This document shows positions 33,411-45,372 of a stretch of DNA of 64,000 nt, piece by piece. Origin of the DNA: Pseudomonas petrae (GTDB lineage Bacteria; Pseudomonadota; Gammaproteobacteria; Pseudomonadales; Pseudomonadaceae). The translations under genes and the position numbers were made by a program. The stretch spans positions 62,001 to 126,000 of the forward strand of contig NZ_JAKJXE010000013.1 of assembly GCF_021728295.1 (NCBI RefSeq), read 5' to 3'. Each line of letters opens with the position of its first letter. The first letter of the stretch is position 1. Under the pieces are notes generated by a model. It searched no databases and was not told the DNA's origin. It saw only the letters and a program-made list of their open reading frames with translations.

Positions 33411-34082
33411 ATGCGCGAACAGGATTACGCAGTCAACAACCGCGTGCAGGTCGAGCAGCTAGAGGTTAGCCGCGTCCTGCGCAACACTTACGGCCTTCTG
33501 GCCCTCACCCTCGCCTTCAGCGGCGTCATGGCGTTTGTTGCACAACAGATGAACGTGCGTTACCCGAACGTCTTCGTCGTGCTGATCGGCTTCTACGGTC
33601 TGTTCTTCCTCACCAACAAATTGCGCGATTCGGCGTGGGGTCTGGTCTCGGCGTTCGCGCTGACGGGCTTCATGGGGTTCATCCTCGGCCCGATCCTCAA
33701 CCGTTACATCGGCATGCAGGGCGGCGCTGAAGTCGTTGCTTCCGCGTTCGCAATGACAGCGCTGGTCTTCGGCGGTCTGTCGGCCTATGTGCTGATCACG
33801 CGCAAGGACATGAGCTTCCTCGGCGGCTTCATCACCGCAGGCTTCTTCGTGTTGCTCGGGGCCGTGGTGGCCAGCATGTTCTTCCAGATCAGCGGCCTGC
33901 AACTGGCGATCAGCGCCGGCTTCGTACTGTTCTCGTCGGTCTGCATTCTGTTCCAGACCAGCGCGATCATTCAGGGCGGTGAGCGCAACTACATCATGGC
34001 GACCATCAGCCTGTATGTATCGATCTACAACCTGTTCATCAGCCTGTTGCAGATCTTCGGCATCATGGGCAGCAAAGACTGA
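33411..34082 (+). CDS. yccA: Bax inhibitor-1/YccA-family membrane protein
   Basis: A 223-residue BI-1/YccA protein with seven hydrophobic helices and the conserved C-terminal region (GGERNYIMATISLYVSIYNLFISLLQIFG). In E. coli YccA is an FtsH substrate that modulates FtsH proteolysis. AGGAG precedes the ATG. It is followed by a terminator and the tus genes, as in other pseudomonads. Confidence 0.95.
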   Translation: MREQDYAVNNRVQVEQLEVSRVLRNTYGLLALTLAFSGVMAFVAQQMNVRYPNVFVVLIGFYGLFFLTNKLRDSAWGLVSAFALTGFMGFILGPILNRYIGMQGGAEVVASAFAMTALVFGGLSAYVLITRKDMSFLGGFITAGFFVLLGAVVASMFFQISGLQLAISAGFVLFSSVCILFQTSAIIQGGERNYIMATISLYVSIYNLFISLLQIFGIMGSKD

Positions 34083-34101
34083 TCAGTTTGCCCGCTTCAA
34101 C

Positions 34102-34126
34102 AAAAAGCCCGCTTCGGCGGGCTTTT
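34102..34126 (+). terminator. Rho-independent terminator after yccA
   Basis: AAAAAGCCCGC-TTCG-GCGGGCTTTTT: an 11-base stem with a TTCG tetraloop and T-run. Confidence 0.93.
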
Positions 34127-34196
34127 TGCTGTCCGGCGTTCGTGAATTCTTTATCATTGCGCCCATGTTCCCTGTCAGCGCCCCACCGAGCCGCCC

Positions 34197-34589
34197 ATGA
34201 AGTTCGCCATCGCCCTGCATTCGCCCGCCCACGCACCCTCCTCCCGACGCGCGTTGCTGTTCGCCAAAGCCGCGTTGGCGCAGGGCCATGAAATCGTCCG
34301 GCTGTTCTTCTATCAGGACGGCGTGCACAGCGCGTCCGGCAATGTCGTATCGCCCCAGGATGAGTCGGATACCGCTGTGCAGTGGCGTGATTTCGTCATC
34401 ACCCACCAGTTGGATGGCGTGGTCTGCATTGCAGCAGCCCTGCGCCGGGGCGTGTTGAATGCTGAGGAAGCAGAGCGCTATTCGCGACCTGCGGCGAACC
34501 TCCCCGCACCCTGGGAATTGTCGGGGCTGGGTCAGCTGCACGACGCAGTGCAGACGGCCGATCGCTTGATCTGCTTTGGAGGGCCGTAA
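34197..34589 (+). CDS. tusD: TusD, sulfur relay subunit
   Basis: A 130-residue DsrE-family protein. Cys77 (DGVVCIAAALRRG) matches the active cysteine of E. coli TusD. With TusB and TusC it forms the heterohexamer that takes sulfur from TusA and hands it to TusE, then MnmA, for 2-thiouridine at tRNA position 34. It is first in the compact run tusD-tusC-tusB-tusE-ybiB; mnmA is also in this window (54725). Confidence 0.95.
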   Translation: MKFAIALHSPAHAPSSRRALLFAKAALAQGHEIVRLFFYQDGVHSASGNVVSPQDESDTAVQWRDFVITHQLDGVVCIAAALRRGVLNAEEAERYSRPAANLPAPWELSGLGQLHDAVQTADRLICFGGP

Positions 34590-34590
34590 A

Positions 34591-34953
34591 GTGGCGAAGT
34601 CATTATTGATCATAAGCCGTCAGGCCCCCTGGTCCGGCCCCGACGCCCGGGAGGCGCTGGACATTGCCCTGGCCGGCGGCGCGTTCGATCTGCCGGTCGC
34701 CATGCTGTTCATGGACGACGGTGTCCTTCAGTTGGCGACGGCGCAGAACGCCAGCCAGGTGCAGCAGAAAGACCTGACCGCCAACCTTCAGGCGTTGTCG
34801 ATGTTCGGCGTGGAAGACCTGTTCGCCTGCAGCACCAGCCTGAATGAGCGAGGGATGCAGCCGGCCGGGTTGAGCGTCGAACCGCTTCAGGTACTGGATG
34901 ACCCGCAAATCGCCGCGCTCATTGACCGTTACGACCAGGTGATCACAATCTGA
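34591..34953 (+). CDS. tusC: TusC, sulfur relay subunit
   Basis: A 120-residue DsrF-like protein starting at GTG 34591 (MAKSLLIISRQAPWSGPDAREALD), with GGAGGG upstream; the TTG-initiated frame at 34576 is not favoured. It pairs with TusB and TusD. The stop overlaps the tusB start. Confidence 0.94.
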   Translation: MAKSLLIISRQAPWSGPDAREALDIALAGGAFDLPVAMLFMDDGVLQLATAQNASQVQQKDLTANLQALSMFGVEDLFACSTSLNERGMQPAGLSVEPLQVLDDPQIAALIDRYDQVITI

Positions 34954-35252
34954 TGGCTACCCTGCACGTACTCTCTCACTCCCCGTTCACCGACTCGCGC
35001 CTGAGCAGTTGCCTGCGTGTGCTCGGCAGCGACGACGCGATCTTTTTGTGCGGCGACGCAAGCTATGCATTGCGCGCAGACACCGCTACCGCCCAGCTAT
35101 TGAGCGCGAAAACCGGCAGACTGAAGCTATTCGTGCTTGATGAAGACGCCACCGCTCGAAACATCGCGCTGCCTGACTGGGCCCAAGGCGTCGATTACGC
35201 CGGCTTCGTCGCGCTCTCGGTGCAATACGACAAGGTCAACACGTGGTTATGA
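34953..35252 (+). CDS. tusB: TusB, sulfur relay subunit
   Basis: A 99-residue DsrH-family protein (MATLHVLSHSPFTDSRLSSCLRVL). It overlaps tusC by one base and tusE by four. It is a small structural partner in the TusBCD complex. Confidence 0.93.
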   Translation: MATLHVLSHSPFTDSRLSSCLRVLGSDDAIFLCGDASYALRADTATAQLLSAKTGRLKLFVLDEDATARNIALPDWAQGVDYAGFVALSVQYDKVNTWL

Positions 35253-35584
35253 AACAGCTCATCGTCGACGGGCGCAGCATCGCGCTGGACAAAGACGGCT
35301 ATCTCGAGGACCTGCACGACTGGTCCAACGAAGTCGCTGAAGCCTTGGCCCTTGAGGAAGATATCGCCCTTACTCCCGATCACTGGGAAATTCTCAAACT
35401 GCTGCGTGCGTTCTACGCAGAGTTTCAGCTGTCCCCGGCCACACGGCCGCTGGTCAAGTACACCGCGCTGAAACTGGGCGCCGACAAGGGCAACAGTTTG
35501 CACCTGAACCGTCTGTTCAACGGCACTCCCGCCAAACTTGCCGCCAAGCTGGCGGGCCTGCCAAAGCCGACCAATTGCCTATGA
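35249..35584 (+). CDS. tusE: TusE/DsrC-family sulfur carrier
   Basis: A 111-residue DsrC/TusE protein whose penultimate-but-one residue, Cys110 in the C-terminal NCL, is the persulfide carrier. HWEILKLLRAFYAEFQLSP is the family core. ATG 35249 overlaps the tusB stop. It passes sulfur from TusBCD to MnmA. Confidence 0.95.
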   Translation: MKQLIVDGRSIALDKDGYLEDLHDWSNEVAEALALEEDIALTPDHWEILKLLRAFYAEFQLSPATRPLVKYTALKLGADKGNSLHLNRLFNGTPAKLAAKLAGLPKPTNCL

Positions 35585-36582
35585 CCGACTTCGCCCCCCT
35601 CGTCACCGAAACCCCTGCCGAGCATCCGTTCGCGCCTTTCGTTCGTATTCTCGGCAAGGGCAAGCGTGGTGCGCGCAACATGACCCGCGCTGAAGCCCGG
35701 GAAGCCATGGGCATGGTGCTCGATGAAAAAGTCGAAGACACCCAGCTCGGCGCTTTCCTGATGTTGCTTCGACACAAGGAAGAAAGCCCGGATGAGCTCG
35801 CAGGCTTCACCGAAGCGGTGCGCGAACGTCTGCATGCGCCGGAACTGACGGTCGATATCGACTGGCCGACGTACGCCGGCAAGAAGCGCCATCTGCCGTG
35901 GTACCTGCTGGCGGCCAAGTGCCTGGCGCAGAATGGCGTGCGCGTATTGATGCACGGCGGCGGCGCCCATACCGCCGGCCGGTTGTACAGCGAGCAGTTG
36001 CTGGAGCTGTTGGGCATTCCGCTGTGCCGAAACTGGCAAGCGGTCGGTGAAGCGCTGGAGCAGCAGAACATTGCGTTCTTCCCCCTCGGCGACTGGGCGC
36101 CGCAGCTGCAGCGCATGATCGATCTGCGCAACACGCTGGGGCTGCGCTCGCCGATCCACTCGCTGGCGCGCATCCTCAATCCGCTGGGCGCGCGGTGCGG
36201 GCTGCAGAGTATTTTCCATCCTGGCTATCAGGGCGTGCATCGCGACGCCAGCAGCCTGCTCGGCGACCACGCCATTGTGATCAAGGGCGACGGCGGTGAA
36301 GTCGAGATCAATCCCGACACCATCAGCCACTTGTATGGCACGACTGACGGCCAGCCGTGGGACGAGGAATGGCCGGCATTGTCGGACCGTCGCCACGTGA
36401 AGCCGGCCACACTCGACCCGCAGCATCTGCTCGCGATCTGGAAAGGCGATATCGAGGACAGCTACCCGCAACTGGCGCTGGTTGCGACCATGGCGCTCGC
36501 ATTGAGGGGCCTCGGAATGCCCCGGGCTGAAGCCTTCGCGCAGGCGCAGCAGTATTGGGCAAACCGGAACAGATCGATTTAG
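35581..36582 (+). CDS. ybiB: YbiB/TrpD2-family nucleic-acid-binding protein
   Basis: A 333-residue protein of the anthranilate phosphoribosyltransferase-like fold (MTRAEAREAMGMVLDEKVEDTQLGAFLMLLRHK; GARCGLQSIFHPGYQGVHRDA). YbiB of E. coli has this fold but binds DNA/RNA and is linked to the SOS response rather than to tryptophan synthesis. ATG 35581 overlaps the tusE stop. The biosynthetic Pro/Gly phosphoribosyl-binding loop of true TrpD is not seen. Confidence 0.85.
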   Translation: MTDFAPLVTETPAEHPFAPFVRILGKGKRGARNMTRAEAREAMGMVLDEKVEDTQLGAFLMLLRHKEESPDELAGFTEAVRERLHAPELTVDIDWPTYAGKKRHLPWYLLAAKCLAQNGVRVLMHGGGAHTAGRLYSEQLLELLGIPLCRNWQAVGEALEQQNIAFFPLGDWAPQLQRMIDLRNTLGLRSPIHSLARILNPLGARCGLQSIFHPGYQGVHRDASSLLGDHAIVIKGDGGEVEINPDTISHLYGTTDGQPWDEEWPALSDRRHVKPATLDPQHLLAIWKGDIEDSYPQLALVATMALALRGLGMPRAEAFAQAQQYWANRNRSI

Positions 36583-36679
36583 CCGATAGCTACCCCCCAG
36601 TCTTTGCGCTATTCGTTCGAACGATTGCCCTTAGACTGATCTCCAACGTACTTCGGTACAGCTCACTTTGGAGTCAGAC

Positions 36680-37681
36680 ATGGGCCTTCTCGTTGAAGGA
36701 CGCTGGCAAGACCAGTGGTACGAAAGCAGCAAAGACGGCGCTTTTCAGCGCGAACAGGCCAAGCGCCGGAACTGGGTCACCAGCGATGGTCGGCCCGGTC
36801 CGTCCGGTGAAGGCGGCTTCAAGGCGGAGGCCGGTCGCTACCATTTATACGTTTCGCTGGCCTGCCCGTGGGCCCATCGCACGTTGATCGTGCGCAAGCT
36901 CAAGGGTCTGGAAAGTCTGATCGACGTTTCCGTGGTCAGCTGGCTGATGCGCGAAAACGGCTGGACATTCGACAAGCAGACCGGCTCCACCGGCGATGCG
37001 CTGGATGGCCACACCTTCATGTACCAGCGCTACCTCGCCGACACCGCCGATTATACCGGTCGGGTCACCGTGCCGGTGCTGTGGGACAAGCAGCTGAATC
37101 GCATCGTCAGCAATGAGTCGTCGGAAATCATCCGGATGTTCAATTCGGCATTCGACGATCTGACGGGCAATCACCTGGATCTGTACCCGGAGCCGCTGCG
37201 CAGCGAGATCGACCGGCTGAACGACCGTATTTACCCGGCCGTGAACAACGGTGTCTATCGCGCCGGGTTCGCGACGTCGCAAGGGGCATACGAAGAGGCC
37301 TTCGATGAAGTGTTCGCAGAGCTCGATGCGCTGGAAAGCCTGCTGGGCGAAAAGCGTTACCTGGCGGGTGAATACCTGACGGAAGCCGACGTGCGCCTGT
37401 TCACCACGCTGATTCGCTTTGACGCCGTTTACCACGGGCACTTCAAGTGCAACCTGCGGCGCATCGCCGATTACCCGAACCTGAGCAACTGGGTGCGCGA
37501 GGTGTATCAGCTGCAGGGTGTGGCTGAGACGGTGGATTTCGCGCACATCAAGCATCACTACTACGCGAGCCACGCCACCATCAACCCGACCGGCGTCGTG
37601 CCAAAAGGCCCGCAGCAGGACTTTAGCGGCGAGCATGATCGTGGGCGTTTGAGCGGGAAAGGGATTTTGCAGAACGGCTGA
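36680..37681 (+). CDS. yqjG: Glutathionyl-hydroquinone reductase (YqjG/PcpF-like)
   Basis: A 333-residue omega/Xi-class glutathione transferase. The catalytic motif ACPWAHR has Cys62, which removes glutathione from glutathionyl-hydroquinones; the C-terminal helical domain ends with the usual GVVPKGP segment. ATG 36680 (MGLLVEGRWQDQWY) is the expected start. Monocistronic. Confidence 0.94.
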   Translation: MGLLVEGRWQDQWYESSKDGAFQREQAKRRNWVTSDGRPGPSGEGGFKAEAGRYHLYVSLACPWAHRTLIVRKLKGLESLIDVSVVSWLMRENGWTFDKQTGSTGDALDGHTFMYQRYLADTADYTGRVTVPVLWDKQLNRIVSNESSEIIRMFNSAFDDLTGNHLDLYPEPLRSEIDRLNDRIYPAVNNGVYRAGFATSQGAYEEAFDEVFAELDALESLLGEKRYLAGEYLTEADVRLFTTLIRFDAVYHGHFKCNLRRIADYPNLSNWVREVYQLQGVAETVDFAHIKHHYYASHATINPTGVVPKGPQQDFSGEHDRGRLSGKGILQNG

Positions 37682-37715
37682 AGGCGTGGAAGCCACTCGG
37701 TCATTCACCACGAGA

Positions 37716-37810
37716 TCATTATAGGAGCGCGCTTGCCTGCAATTGCGGAGGATCAGCTACAGATGTGGCGCTGATCCACCGCGTTCGCCAGCAAGCCGGC
37801 TCCTGCGGTT
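37716..37810. repeat. REP-like inverted pair of a second type
   Basis: ATAGGAGCGCGCTTGCC (from 37721) and CGTTCGCCAGCAAGCCGG plus CTCCTGCGG (to about 37809) form a degenerate inverted pair with the AGGAGC...GCTTGC core, different from the CCGGCTAAAGCCGG type of the hrp island. Confidence 0.6.
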
Positions 37811-37859
37811 TTGCGTCCGATCGCGATTGATCACATACCCCAAACGCACTGGGGCGAAA

Positions 37860-39254
37860 TCAGACGCTCGCCTGAGCCCCTTCGAACCACGCCAGCTTCT
37901 CCCTTAGCGTTACCACTTCCCCAACGATCACCAGGGTCGGCGCATGGACTTCGTGCTCCGCGACCAGCTGCGGCAGGTTGGCTAGCGTGCCGGTGAAGAC
38001 GCGCTGGTTGACGGTGGTGCCCTGCTGGATCAGCGCTGCAGGCGTATCGGCCGAGCGACCGTGCTTGATCAACTGTTCGCAAATGACCGGCAGCCCGATC
38101 AGGCCCATGTAGAGCACCAATGTCTGGGATGGCGACACCAGATCCTTCCATGGAAGGTCAGTAGTACCGTTCTTCAGGTGACCGGTCACGAAACGCACGG
38201 ACTGCGCGTGATCGCGGTGGGTCAGCGGAATGCCGGCGTAGGCCGCGCAGCCACTGGCCGCCGTGATACCGGGCACGACCTGGAAGGGGATGCCATGGGC
38301 CGCGAGCTCTTCGATTTCCTCGCCGCCACGGCCGAAGATGAACGGGTCGCCGCCCTTGAGCCGCACCACGCGTTTGCCCTGCTTGGCCAGATCCACCAAC
38401 TGCTGGTTAATCTGGTCCTGGGGCAAGGCGTGATCGGCGCGTTGCTTGCCGACGTAGACCCGGTCGGCATCGCGACGGCACAAATCCAGAATCGCCGGCG
38501 CGACCAGGCGGTCGTACAGAACGACATCCGCCTGCTGCATCAAACGCAGCGCGCGGAAGGTCAGCAGATCAGGATCACCCGGCCCCGCGCCCACGAGGTA
38601 GACCTCACCGGTCGTGGCCGGCGCATCGCCGTCGATCTTCGCTTGCAACAGGCGCTCGGCTTCGGCGCCCTGCCCGGCCAGCTGCCGATCGGCGATGGGC
38701 CCCTGGAATACATCCTCCCAGAACGCCCGACGTTGCTGGACGTTGGGAAACAGCCCTTTTACCTGATGCCGAAAGCGCGCGGCCAAACCGGCCAGATGCC
38801 CGTACGTGGGCGGAATCCAGGTTTCCAGCTTGGCGCGGATCAGCCGTGCCAGCACCGGCGCATCGCCACCGCTGGACACCGCGATCACCAGCGGCGAACG
38901 GTCGACGATGGCGGGGAAGATCACACTGCACAAGGCAGGCGCGTCCACGACGTTGACCGGCACGCCGCGCTGACGGGCATCGGCTGACACCTGCGCATTG
39001 AGCGGCTCGTCGTCGGTGGCAGCGATGATCAGCACGCAGCCGTTGAGGTCAGACTCGGTGTAGCCGCGCAGAATCTGCTCGCCACCGCTTCGCTCGATCA
39101 GCGCGCGCACCTCCGCTCCGATTTCGGGAGCGACCACGCGCAGCACCGCCCCGGAATCAGCCAGCAGGCGAGACTTGCGCAAGGCAATCTCGCCGCCGCC
39201 CACCACCAGCACCCGAGCGCCCCGAAGGTTATGGAACAGCGGCAGAAATTCCAT
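37860..39254 (-). CDS. cysG: CysG, siroheme synthase
   Basis: A 464-residue trifunctional enzyme. The N-terminal NAD-dependent precorrin-2 dehydrogenase/ferrochelatase (VLVVGGGEIALRKSRLL, residues 15-31) is fused to the SAM-dependent uroporphyrinogen-III methyltransferase (VYLVGAGPGDPDLLTFRALR from ~220; VVRLKGGDPFIFGRGGEE; VPGITAASGCAAYAGIPLTHR). It makes siroheme for sulfite and nitrite reductases. It abuts serS, the gene before it. Confidence 0.97.
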   Translation of the reverse strand: MEFLPLFHNLRGARVLVVGGGEIALRKSRLLADSGAVLRVVAPEIGAEVRALIERSGGEQILRGYTESDLNGCVLIIAATDDEPLNAQVSADARQRGVPVNVVDAPALCSVIFPAIVDRSPLVIAVSSGGDAPVLARLIRAKLETWIPPTYGHLAGLAARFRHQVKGLFPNVQQRRAFWEDVFQGPIADRQLAGQGAEAERLLQAKIDGDAPATTGEVYLVGAGPGDPDLLTFRALRLMQQADVVLYDRLVAPAILDLCRRDADRVYVGKQRADHALPQDQINQQLVDLAKQGKRVVRLKGGDPFIFGRGGEEIEELAAHGIPFQVVPGITAASGCAAYAGIPLTHRDHAQSVRFVTGHLKNGTTDLPWKDLVSPSQTLVLYMGLIGLPVICEQLIKHGRSADTPAALIQQGTTVNQRVFTGTLANLPQLVAEHEVHAPTLVIVGEVVTLREKLAWFEGAQASV

Positions 39255-40535
39255 TTAGCCGATGACCTCGATGCCGCCCATCCATGGCTTGAGGACTTCC
39301 GGCACGCGAATCGAGCCGTCAGCCTGCTGGTAGTTTTCCAGCACCGCCACGAGCGTGCGACCCACTGCGAGACCCGAACCGTTCAGCGTGTGAACCAGTT
39401 CCGGCTTGCCGGTTTCAGGGTTGCGCCAGCGGGCCTGCATGCGACGCGCCTGGAAATCGCCACAGTTGGAGCACGACGAGATTTCACGGTATTTGTCCTG
39501 GCTCGGAATCCACACTTCCAGGTCGTAGGTCTTGACCGCACTGAAACCCATGTCACCGGTGCACAGCGCCAATACGCGGTACGGCAATTCGAGCAATTGC
39601 AGCACACGCTCGGCGTTACCGGTCAGGCTCTCCAGCGCTTCCATGGATTTTTCCGGCTCGACGATCTGCACCATCTCGACCTTGTCGAACTGGTGCTGAC
39701 GGATCATGCCGCGCGTATCACGGCCCGACGCACCGGCTTCGCTACGGAAGCACGGCGTGTGGGCGACGAATTTCAACGGCAACTGCTTGGCGTCGAGAAT
39801 TTCGCCGGAGACGATGTTGGTCAGCGACACTTCGGCGGTCGGGATCAGGTACAGATCGGCCTCGCCTTCGCGGGAGATCTTGAACAGGTCTTCTTCGAAT
39901 TTCGGCAGCTGACCGGTGCCCTGCAACGCAGGCGCCTGGACCAGATACGGCGTGTAGGCCTCTTCGTAACCGTGCTCGTTGATGTGCAGCGTGATCATGA
40001 ACTGCGCGAGCGCACGGTGCAGACGCGCAATCGGGCCACGCAACAGGGCGAAACGGGCGCCGGACAGCTTGGCAGCGGTTTCGAAATCCAGCCAGCCGAA
40101 CTTCTCGCCCAGCGCAACGTGGTCCTGAACCGCGAAATCGAACGACGCCGGCGTGCCCCATGTGCGCACTTCGACGTTTTCTTCTTCGTCAGCGCCCACC
40201 GGCACCGACGCGTGGGGCAGGTTCGGCATGCTCAGGGCCATGGCATCGAGTTCGGACTGAATGGCGTCCAGCTCTTTCTTGCCGGTGCTCAGCTCTTCGG
40301 CCATGCGATCGATGTCAGCCATCAGCGGCGCGATGTCTTCACCGCGCTGCTTGGCCTGGCCGATGGATTTGGAACGGGCGTTACGCTCGGCCTGAAGCTG
40401 TTCGGTGCGGGTCTGCACCGTCTTGCGCTGGGCTTCCAGCGCTTCGATGCGGGCCACGTCCAGTGTGTAGCCACGGGAAGCCAGGCGATCCGCTACGTCC
40501 TGAAGTTGAGTACGCAGCAGTTTGGAGTCGAGCAT
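39255..40535 (-). CDS. serS: Seryl-tRNA synthetase
   Basis: A 426-residue class II synthetase: an N-terminal coiled-coil arm that reads the long variable arm of tRNA-Ser (residues ~25-100), then motif 2 (TPCFRSEAGASGRDTRGMIRQHQF) and motif 3 (GSGLAVGRTLVAVLENYQ). It is followed directly by cysG. Its substrate tRNA-Ser(TGA) is 6 kb away in the same window. Confidence 0.98.
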   Translation of the reverse strand: MLDSKLLRTQLQDVADRLASRGYTLDVARIEALEAQRKTVQTRTEQLQAERNARSKSIGQAKQRGEDIAPLMADIDRMAEELSTGKKELDAIQSELDAMALSMPNLPHASVPVGADEEENVEVRTWGTPASFDFAVQDHVALGEKFGWLDFETAAKLSGARFALLRGPIARLHRALAQFMITLHINEHGYEEAYTPYLVQAPALQGTGQLPKFEEDLFKISREGEADLYLIPTAEVSLTNIVSGEILDAKQLPLKFVAHTPCFRSEAGASGRDTRGMIRQHQFDKVEMVQIVEPEKSMEALESLTGNAERVLQLLELPYRVLALCTGDMGFSAVKTYDLEVWIPSQDKYREISSCSNCGDFQARRMQARWRNPETGKPELVHTLNGSGLAVGRTLVAVLENYQQADGSIRVPEVLKPWMGGIEVIG

Positions 40536-40551
40536 ATCGGTCTCTCGTATA

Positions 40552-40926
40552 TTAAATTCGGGTCAAAGACAGGCCGGCCCACGTCGCGAGCAGCCCGCCC
40601 AGTACGCTGATGAGGGCGTAGCCAATGGCCAGAGGAGCCTGGCCGCTTTCAAGCAGGCGAATCGTGTCCAGTGAGAAAGACGAAAACGTCGTCAGACCAC
40701 CGAGGAATCCCACCATCAATCCGGCGCGCAGTTCAATCGGGACTTCCGGGCGGATCAGAAACAGCCCGTAGAGCAGACCGATCAGCAGGCAGCCCACCAG
40801 ATTCACCGCCAGCGTTGCGGTGTAGAAATAGCGCGGCCAGTTCGCAGCGACCACGTTAGCCGTCGCGAAACGCAGTAATGTACCAGCCACGCCACCGGCG
40901 GACACGGCAAGAATCAATTGAATCAC
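40552..40926 (-). CDS. crcB: CrcB/Fluc fluoride channel
   Basis: A 124-residue protein with four transmembrane helices and the family signature GFLGGLTTFSSFSLD. Fluc proteins work as dual-topology dimers that let fluoride out of the cell. It overlaps the rarA stop by one base. No fluoride riboswitch is expected inside this compact operon and I see none. Confidence 0.95.
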   Translation of the reverse strand: MIQLILAVSAGGVAGTLLRFATANVVAANWPRYFYTATLAVNLVGCLLIGLLYGLFLIRPEVPIELRAGLMVGFLGGLTTFSSFSLDTIRLLESGQAPLAIGYALISVLGGLLATWAGLSLTRI

Positions 40927-42248
40927 TATTTTCTCCTCTGACGTGGGCTGGCGCGGTCGAGCGCCGACAGGTGTTTGAGCTTTTCGCCGATCTTCAGCTC
41001 AAGGCCGCGGGGGACCGGCTGGTAATACTGGCGCGGTTCGAGTTCGTCGGGGAAGTAATCCTCACCCGCCGCGTAAGCATCCGGCTCATCATGGGCGTAG
41101 CGGTATTCTTCGCCGTAGCCGAGCTGTTTCATAAGCTTCGTCGGCGCGTTGCGCAGGTGCAAGGGCACTTCCAGCGAACCATGCTCGGTGGCTTCGCGCA
41201 TGGCCATCTTGAAACCCATGTACACGGCGTTGCTCTTCGGCGCGCAGGCCAGATAAACGATGGCCTGCGCCACGGCCAGTTCGCCTTCCGGACTGCCGAG
41301 GCGTTCCTGCACATCCCACGCCGACATGCACAACGGCAAGGCGCGCGGATCAGCATTGCCGATGTCTTCGCTGGCCATGCGCACCACGCGTCGCGCCAGA
41401 TACAGCGGGTCGCAGCCGCCGTCGATCATCCGCGCGAACCAGTACAGCGCGGCGTCGGGGTTGGAGCCGCGAATGGATTTGTGCAGCGCAGAAATCTGGT
41501 CGTAGAACGCTTCGCCGCCCTTGTCGAAACGACGGCGGCTGTCACCGAGCAGGCTTTGCAGCAATTCGGGATCGATTTCGCTGCCGTCTTCCGCCAGGTC
41601 CGATGCGTTCTCCAGCAGATTGAGCATCCGCCGGCCATCGCCGTCCGCTGCGGCCAGAAGCGTCTTGAACGCCTCGTCGCCCAAGGTCAGATGCCGATTA
41701 CCCAGCCCGCGCTCTTCGGTCAGCGCGCGGTTGACCAACTGACGCAGCGCCCCTTCGTCCAGGCTCTTGAGCACATAGACCCGCGCGCGGGAGAGCAGCG
41801 CGTTGTTGAGCTCGAATGAAGGGTTTTCGGTGGTGGCGCCGATGAAGATCAGCGTGCCGTCTTCGACGTAGGGCAGAAACGCATCCTGCTGCGACTTGTT
41901 GAAACGGTGCACTTCGTCGACGAACAGGATGGTGCGGCGACCGTATTGACCCGCCTGTTGCTTGGCGATCTCCACCGCCTGACGGATCTCTTTGACCCCG
42001 GCCAGCACCGCCGACACCGTTTCAAAATGCGCGTCGGAGACTTTGGCCAGCAACCGCGCCAGCGTGGTTTTACCTACGCCGGGCGGTCCCCAGAAAATCA
42101 TCGAATGCAGGGCGCCCTGCTCCAGCGCTTCACGCAGTGGCTTGCCGTGGGCGAGCAGGTGCTGCTGGCCGACGTACTCGTCCAGATTGGTCGCCCGCAG
42201 GCGGGCGGCCAACGGTTGCGCGATCGGTTCAGTGCTGAACAGGTCCAT
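40926..42248 (-). CDS. rarA: RarA/MgsA replication-associated AAA+ ATPase
   Basis: A 440-residue clamp-loader-like ATPase. Walker A is GPPGVGKTT, Walker B is LFVDEVHRFNKSQQD, sensor 1 is FIGATTENPSFELN, followed by a C-terminal tetramerisation domain. It acts at stalled forks with SSB. It lies 18 bases after lolA, probably in one operon. Confidence 0.96.
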   Translation of the reverse strand: MDLFSTEPIAQPLAARLRATNLDEYVGQQHLLAHGKPLREALEQGALHSMIFWGPPGVGKTTLARLLAKVSDAHFETVSAVLAGVKEIRQAVEIAKQQAGQYGRRTILFVDEVHRFNKSQQDAFLPYVEDGTLIFIGATTENPSFELNNALLSRARVYVLKSLDEGALRQLVNRALTEERGLGNRHLTLGDEAFKTLLAAADGDGRRMLNLLENASDLAEDGSEIDPELLQSLLGDSRRRFDKGGEAFYDQISALHKSIRGSNPDAALYWFARMIDGGCDPLYLARRVVRMASEDIGNADPRALPLCMSAWDVQERLGSPEGELAVAQAIVYLACAPKSNAVYMGFKMAMREATEHGSLEVPLHLRNAPTKLMKQLGYGEEYRYAHDEPDAYAAGEDYFPDELEPRQYYQPVPRGLELKIGEKLKHLSALDRASPRQRRK

Positions 42249-42266
42249 GAAACAGGCGAACCCCTT

Positions 42267-42890
42267 TTATTCCTGAATGACGTCAGCGCCTTTCGGGATC
42301 TGGAACTGGAATTTGCTCGCCGGGACAGGCTCGTTGGCCTTGACGCCGGTGAACAGGATATTGGTGCGCTGGCCGACGCTGTCGATCAGCTGCATGTCGT
42401 TGATCATGCCGTTGCGGAACGACAAGCGCAGGCTATCGAACAGGGTGTCTTTGGACTTGGGCTTGAGCACGAAGTCGATCACGCCACCGGCTTCCTTGGC
42501 GCTGATGTCGAAGCTCTCGCTGATTTTCGACACGTCGCCGGACAGCAACAGCGCAGGGGTCTGGGTCAGACGCTGGTCGAGGGTCTTGATGGTGACCTGC
42601 TCCAGATCAGGGTCCCACAGGGAAACCTTCTTGCCGTCGGAAACCATCGTTTGCTCTTGCGGCGCGTCGGTGTGCCAGTAGAACAGGCCCGGGCGCTGCA
42701 AGGTCATCTCGCCGGCAGTTTCCTGCAGCTGGGTGCCGCCACCGTCGAGGGTGAGCTGGGAGAAACGCCCGCTCAGGGTTTTCGAGTTTTCCAGCAGTTG
42801 GGTCAGACGTGCCACGTCCTTGCTGTCGGCGTGGGCCGAGAGAGCAGAAAAAGCCAGTGCAGGTACCAACAGCATGCGGATAAGACGCAT
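42267..42890 (-). CDS. lolA: LolA, outer-membrane lipoprotein carrier
   Basis: A 207-residue periplasmic protein with a signal peptide ending SAHA (residue ~21). The LolA barrel core includes FSQLTLDGGGTQLQE and GLFYWHTDAPQEQ. It carries lipoproteins (including, by inference, HrcJ-type and HrpT-type lipoproteins bound for the outer membrane) from LolCDE to LolB. Confidence 0.95.
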   Translation of the reverse strand: MRLIRMLLVPALAFSALSAHADSKDVARLTQLLENSKTLSGRFSQLTLDGGGTQLQETAGEMTLQRPGLFYWHTDAPQEQTMVSDGKKVSLWDPDLEQVTIKTLDQRLTQTPALLLSGDVSKISESFDISAKEAGGVIDFVLKPKSKDTLFDSLRLSFRNGMINDMQLIDSVGQRTNILFTGVKANEPVPASKFQFQIPKGADVIQE

Positions 42891-42966
42891 GGGATTCCTC
42901 TTTGAGTGTGGTTGAAGCCGGGCGCCGCCTCAGTGACGCCGCCCGGTTAAGCATGACGTTGAAGTG

Positions 42967-45372
<2,406 letters not shown>

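Noticed and set aside
40927..40945. Fluoride riboswitch for crcB
   Set aside because: crcB overlaps rarA inside an operon, leaving no room for the aptamer, and none of its conserved stems are seen.
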